Of a stretch of 9,628 bases of DNA, positions 7,253 through 9,628 are shown piece after piece. The notes under the pieces were generated by a model. The model ran no database searches and was not told the origin of the DNA. It saw only the letters and a list, made by a program, of their open reading frames with translations. The stretch is from Syntrophales bacterium (lineage in GTDB: Bacteria; Desulfobacterota; Syntrophia; Syntrophales; UBA2192), in assembly GCA_025454095.1 (NCBI GenBank), contig JALOPC010000072.1, positions 1 through 9,628 of the forward strand, read 5' to 3'. Within the stretch, counting starts at the first letter, position 1. Each line of letters begins with the position of its first letter. The position numbers were made by a program, and so were the translations under genes.

Positions 7253-7258
7253 CTTCAC
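7188..7258. repeat. Long imperfect palindrome between proA and nadD
   Basis: Arms 7188-7219 (GTGAAGAAGAGCGG...GATC) and 7226-7258 (GATCTTCTGCTCTTCC...CTTCAC) are largely complementary around TTGTCC. The A/G-rich left arm and C/T-rich right arm encode the charged, then hydrophobic, artificial tail of the frameshifted ProA. It looks like a dispersed intergenic repeat, but only this copy is in the window. Confidence 0.5.
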
Positions 7259-7313
7259 GTTCATGGAATCACCGACTGGCCTGTAACTTCCGACCGCCGA
7301 AAGGGATCAAACC

Positions 7314-7962
7314 ATGCGCTGGGGACTGATGGGCGGCACCTTCGACCCGATACACCTGGCCCACCTGCGCTGCGCCCAGGACATCCTGGAGGACTACGGC
7401 CTCGAGCGCGTCGTCTTCATCCCCTCGGCAACCCCGCCCCTCAAGCACGGCCCCGGCGTCACCCCCTACGAGCACCGCGAGCGGATGGTGCGACTTGCCC
7501 TCGAGGGGAATCCGGCGTTTGCCTTCTCCGATGTGGGAGAACCGGCGCGAAGGCCGTTCGTACACGGTGGACACGATCGGGTATTTCCGCCGGACCTTCG
7601 GGAACGAGCTGGAGATCTTTTTCATCCTGGGACAGGATGCCTTTCTCGACATCCGGCGCTGGAAGGACTGGCGGCGCCTGCTGACCCTGTGCCGTTTCAT
7701 CGTCATGTCGAGGCCCGGCTGGGGAAGGGGCGCTTTGCGCAAGGCCCTTCCCGCCGCAGAGGCGTCGCAATTTGTCTATGACCGCAAGGCGCGCGGGTAT
7801 CGCGGCCCGTCGGGTTCCCTGATTTCCTTCGCGCGGGTCACGGCGCTTGCGATCGGGGCGACGGACATCCGGGAGCGCGTGAAATCGGGCCGCTCCATCC
7901 GCTATCTCGTCCCGGACGAGGTCAGGGAGTACATCGAGAAACACGGGCTGTACAAGGGCTGA
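7314..7962 (+). CDS. nadD: Nicotinate-nucleotide adenylyltransferase, interrupted by a +1 frameshift
   Basis: NadD makes nicotinate adenine dinucleotide from nicotinate mononucleotide and ATP in NAD synthesis. The first frame gives [20 protein letters not shown] with the nucleotidyltransferase motif HLAH (14-17), then [11 protein letters not shown] (34-44) and FSDV (71-74). The second gives the rest: [33 protein letters not shown], and a C-terminal [20 protein letters not shown] resembling the ISSTxIR motif. The two frames join exactly if one G of the GGG at 7535-7537 is removed (for example join 7314-7535 with 7537-7962), giving 215 residues, a normal family length. As written, neither half would work alone. 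nadD is usually essential, so a sequencing or assembly error is the simplest explanation. AAGGGA lies eight bases before the ATG. Confidence 0.9.
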
Positions 7963-7975
7963 AAACCTGACAAAA

Positions 7976-8080
7976 GGGTATCGGGTCTCGGGGCTCGGGT
8001 ATCGGGAAGGAATCGGATTTTGTCTATAAAACAATCTTCTTCCTACCCTATACCCTATACCCGAAACCCTAAACCCCAGC
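7976..8080. repeat. Inverted pair of heptameric telomere-like arrays, locus 3
   Basis: Left arm: GGG begins at 7976, 7983, 7990, 7997 and 8004 (units GGGTATC, GGGTCTC, GGGGCTC, GGGTATC, GGGAAGG). Right arm: CCC begins at 8046, 8053, 8060, 8067 and 8074 (units CCCTATA, CCCTATA, CCCGAAA, CCCTAAA, CCCC). Both have an exact 7-nt period and face each other around a 35-nt A/T-rich centre containing TATAAA (8025-8030). The structure fills the 155-bp gap between nadD and the amidotransferase gene. The A/T-rich centre could act as a -10 region for the latter, but I see no good -35 box. Confidence 0.8.
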
Positions 8081-8117
8081 GTTTGGACCGAAACCCTGTT
8101 TTGAGGGACTGCCAACG

Positions 8118-8831
8118 ATGAAAAAGCAGCTGCGAATCCATTACCTGCAGCACGTCCCGTTCGAGGGGCCGGGCTACATCGAATCGTGGGCCATGGTGAG
8201 AGGCCACACCCTCACGGCCACGCGGCTGTATGCCGGCCAGCTTTTGCCGCCAGTCGAACAGATCGACTGGCTTGTCGTCCTCGGCGGGCCCATGAACGTC
8301 TACGAGGAGAACCGCTATCCCTGGCTCCCCAGGGAGAAGCGGTTCATCGGCGAGGCGCTCCACAACGGGAAGACGGTCATCGGGATCTGCCTCGGGGCCC
8401 AGCTGATGGCCTGTGTCCTGGGCGCCCGGGTGATGGGGAATCACTGCCGCGAGATCGGCTGGTACCCCGTGGAGAGGACGCTCCAGGCCGCGGAGTCGCC
8501 GCTGTCGCGCTTCCTGCCGGATCGGTTTGCGGCGTTCCACTGGCACGGCGACACGTTCGAGATCCCGCGCGGGGCCGTCCATCTTGCCCGGAGCCGGGCC
8601 TGCGAAAACCAGGCCTTTTCCTTCGGGGACCGGGCCGTTGCCTTCCAGTTTCACCTCGAGTCCACGAGGGAAAGTGTCGAGCAGCTTGTGCACAACTGCC
8701 GGGAGGATCTCACCGAGGGGCCGTTCATCCAGGGGCCGGCGGAGATGCTCACGGACCTGAACTTCTTCCGGATGATCAACGAGTGGATGGCCGAGTTCCT
8801 GGACGGGCTGGCGACGACCTCTCGGTCGTAG
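8118..8831 (+). CDS. Type 1 (class I) glutamine amidotransferase-like protein
   Basis: A 237-residue cytoplasmic protein with the triad-type glutaminase fold, resembling the N-terminal half of GMP synthase and stand-alone GuaA-like amidotransferases. The nucleophile is C91 in GICLGAQLMA (89-98). The His-Glu pair is H179 and E181 in AFQFHLES (175-182). LGGPMNVYEE (55-64) forms the oxyanion-side loop and FHWHGDTFEIP (140-150) is typical of this group. It would release ammonia from glutamine, or act on another gamma-glutamyl compound; the acceptor is unknown because no synthetase partner lies nearby. GAGGG lies about ten bases before the ATG. The OsmC-like selenoprotein gene follows after 34 bp in the same direction, so the two are probably co-transcribed. 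Confidence 0.85.
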   Translation: MKKQLRIHYLQHVPFEGPGYIESWAMVRGHTLTATRLYAGQLLPPVEQIDWLVVLGGPMNVYEENRYPWLPREKRFIGEALHNGKTVIGICLGAQLMACVLGARVMGNHCREIGWYPVERTLQAAESPLSRFLPDRFAAFHWHGDTFEIPRGAVHLARSRACENQAFSFGDRAVAFQFHLESTRESVEQLVHNCREDLTEGPFIQGPAEMLTDLNFFRMINEWMAEFLDGLATTSRS

Positions 8832-8850
8832 TATCGATACGAAACACAGG

Positions 8851-8858
8851 AAGGAGGG
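8851..8858 (+). promoter_or_regulatory. Ribosome binding site of the OsmC-like selenoprotein gene
   Basis: AAGGAGGG, seven bases before ATG 8866. It is among the strongest Shine-Dalgarno sequences in the window and supports the start of the whole UGA-containing frame. The ATG codons directly after the UGA have only GGCGGGG nearby. Confidence 0.7.
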
Positions 8859-8865
8859 AAAATCG

Positions 8866-9327
8866 ATGGGCGAAGTGGTTCACACATCGAAAATCAAGAT
8901 CGTCCGGGAGACGGGACCCACCCGCAGGGCCATGATCGAAGGCTTCTCCGAACCCGTCTACTACGGGGTCCACGGGGGGATCAAGCGGTTCTACAAGGTC
9001 AATCCCGAGAAGGAGCACGCGGCGACCCTCGACCACATCGTTGCCGCCACGGCGGGGTGAATGATGGGAACACTGGCCACGCTGATGGCCGGAAAGAAGA
9101 TCCCCACCCCCGAGCACCTCTACTGGGCCGACGTGGAAGGCGACATCGAGGATGCGGGGGGCGTTCTGAAGATCACGACGATCCGGGTGACGATGCATCT
9201 GAAGTGCCCCGAGGAGAAGGCGGCCGACGCGAAGGAGGCCTTCGCCAACTACATCACGCGCTGCCCCGCCGCCCAGAGCGTCAAGGACTGCATCAGGCTG
9301 CAGGACGAGCTGATCTTCGAGAAGTAA
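8866..9327 (+). CDS. OsmC-like selenoprotein with in-frame UGA (Sec65)
   Basis: One 153-residue reading frame interrupted only by TGA at 9058-9060. Before it: MGEVVHTSKIKIVRETGPTR... to TLDHIVAATAG; after it, in the same frame: MMGTLATLMAGKKIPTPEHL... to ELIFEK. OsmC/Ohr-family proteins are thiol peroxidase-like proteins with a reactive cysteine at the start of the central helix (typically LxxLxGC followed by TL). The UGA falls on exactly that position. The second family cysteine is present as C133 in RCPAAQS; C114 and C142 are extra. A SECIS-like hairpin follows the UGA. OsmC-like selenoproteins are known in bacteria, so I infer Sec insertion at residue 65. Its job is probably reduction of peroxides or another thiol redox reaction in the cytoplasm; the substrate is unknown. 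The alternative is two separate ORFs (8866-9060 and 9061-9327), but each would be half a domain. Confidence 0.85.
9073..9092 (+). promoter_or_regulatory. Bacterial SECIS-like hairpin
   Basis: CTGGCCA (9073-9079) pairs with TGGCCGG (9086-9092), seven pairs including one G-U, around the loop CGCTGA (9080-9085). The stem begins 12 nt after the TGA and the loop 19 nt after it. There is a G within the first two loop bases. These features agree with published bacterial SECIS rules (apical loop roughly 16-37 nt after UGA, a G in the first two loop positions). It would bind SelB within the coding region. Confidence 0.7.
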
Positions 9328-9345
9328 GGTAAATGAATGAAATGC

Positions 9346-9392
9346 AAATCCCCCTCTTTCCCGCTTTTTCAAAGGGGGAGGGAGGGGGATTT
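9346..9392. terminator. C-rich/G-rich dispersed palindrome, copy B, likely bidirectional terminator
   Basis: 22-nt arms AAATCCCCCTC... (9346-9367) and ...GGAGGGGGATTT (9371-9392) pair almost fully around TTC. On the plus strand a T-rich run follows (TTTTATCTTTTCCTTTTTT), and on the minus strand TGCATTTCATTCATTT. It lies 18 bases past the selenoprotein stop and between convergent genes, so it can end both the selenoprotein and uvrA transcripts. It is a second copy of the element at 3589-3631. Confidence 0.65.
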
Positions 9393-9424
9393 TTATCTTT
9401 TCCTTTTTTGCCCCGTACGCTTAA

Positions 9425-9445
9425 CCTTATATCCTGGACCCTGAC
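9425..9445. repeat. Heptameric telomere-like array, locus 4 (degenerate)
   Basis: Three units with 7-nt spacing: CCTTATA (9425), TCCTGGA (9432) and CCCTGAC (9439). The array overlaps the last codons and stop codon of uvrA, so the terminal residues LSGSRI and the TAA appear to be repeat-derived. Confidence 0.5.
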
Positions 9446-9628
9446 AAGACCTTCTTCAGGAACGTTCCCGTCAGCGAGCCCTCCGCGCGCGCCACGTCCT
9501 CGGGCCTCCCCTCGGCCACGATCTTCCCTCCGCCGGGGCCGCCCTCGGGTCCCAAATCGATGATCCAGTCGGCCGACTTGATCACGTCGAGGTTGTGCTC
9601 GATCACGACGATGGTGTTTCCCATGTCG
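9427..9628 (-). CDS. uvrA: Excinuclease ABC subunit A, C-terminus (partial)
   Basis: The last 66 residues of UvrA, the damage-recognition ATPase of nucleotide excision repair; the rest lies past the right edge. The segment [20 protein letters not shown], then [20 protein letters not shown], is the hallmark end of the second ABC ATPase. It holds the H-loop histidine (in IEHNLDV) and the conserved LGPEGG block. Stop TAA is at 9427-9429. The extreme C-terminus (SGSRI) lies in a heptamer repeat. The gene converges on the selenoprotein gene, with a likely shared terminator between them. Confidence 0.95.
   Translation of the reverse strand, partial: DMGNTIVVIEHNLDVIKSADWIIDLGPEGGPGGGKIVAEGRPEDVARAEGSLTGTFLKKVLSGSRI

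Noticed and set aside
7531..7540. Programmed ribosomal frameshift in nadD
   Set aside because: No X XXY YYZ slippery heptamer or UGA-with-Shine-Dalgarno signal as in prfB; a one-base indel is simpler.
7495..7962. Independent gene starting at an ATG inside nadD
   Set aside because: Its first residues do not match NadD and the match begins only at the frameshift; it is the second half of nadD.
209..8080. CRISPR array for the periodic repeats
   Set aside because: Units are 7 nt with no spacers of constant length and no cas genes; the pattern is a simple degenerate tandem repeat.
9061..9327. Separate 88-residue protein starting at the ATG right after the TGA
   Set aside because: It is half an OsmC domain, in the same frame as the upstream half, with no good ribosome binding site of its own; the Sec reading is better, though a translational restart cannot be fully excluded.

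Overview
The window is GC-rich bacterial chromosome with dense coding and short intergenic gaps. The gene content includes a 3-hydroxyacyl-CoA dehydrogenase beside an acyl-CoA:carboxylate CoA-transferase, a PAS/LuxR regulator, a PflX-type radical SAM protein, and an OsmC-like gene with an in-frame UGA. Together these suggest an anaerobic, selenocysteine-using, probably syntrophic or sulfate-reducing bacterium of the Desulfobacterota (former Deltaproteobacteria). The taxonomy is inference from gene content; no rRNA is present.

Layout. Minus strand, 1-3455: the 5' end of a 3-hydroxyacyl-CoA dehydrogenase gene (1-110), a CoA-transferase (246-1613), and a triple-PAS LuxR-type regulator (1833-3455) whose second and third PAS domains are a tandem duplication. 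The minus strand continues with a two-gene unit: a patatin-like lipase (4585-5664) overlapping by 8 nt a PflX-family radical SAM gene (3633-4592), read from a good sigma-70-like promoter near 5700-5728. Plus strand: proA (5873-7252), nadD (7314-7962), a class I glutamine amidotransferase (8118-8831), and an OsmC-like gene (8866-9327). On the minus strand, the last codons of uvrA enter at the right edge (9427-9628).

The most interesting gene is the OsmC-like one. Its frame contains a TGA at 9058-9060, exactly where the family has its reactive cysteine. A 7-bp stem with a 6-nt loop starts 12 nt after the TGA, as expected of a bacterial SECIS element. I read it as a 153-residue selenoprotein with Sec65, not as two small genes.

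Two neighbouring housekeeping genes have broken frames. proA carries a 22-bp exact tandem duplication that replaces its conserved C-terminal tail, and nadD has one extra G in a GGG run. Either these are assembly or sequencing errors, or this locus is decaying.

The gaps between genes hold three kinds of repetitive DNA. The first is telomere-like arrays with an exact 7-nt period (CCCTRAA/CCCGATA-like) at four loci, one of them an inverted pair. The second is two copies of a roughly 45-bp C-rich/G-rich palindrome. The third is a long imperfect palindrome after proA. Several of them touch or supply gene stop codons.
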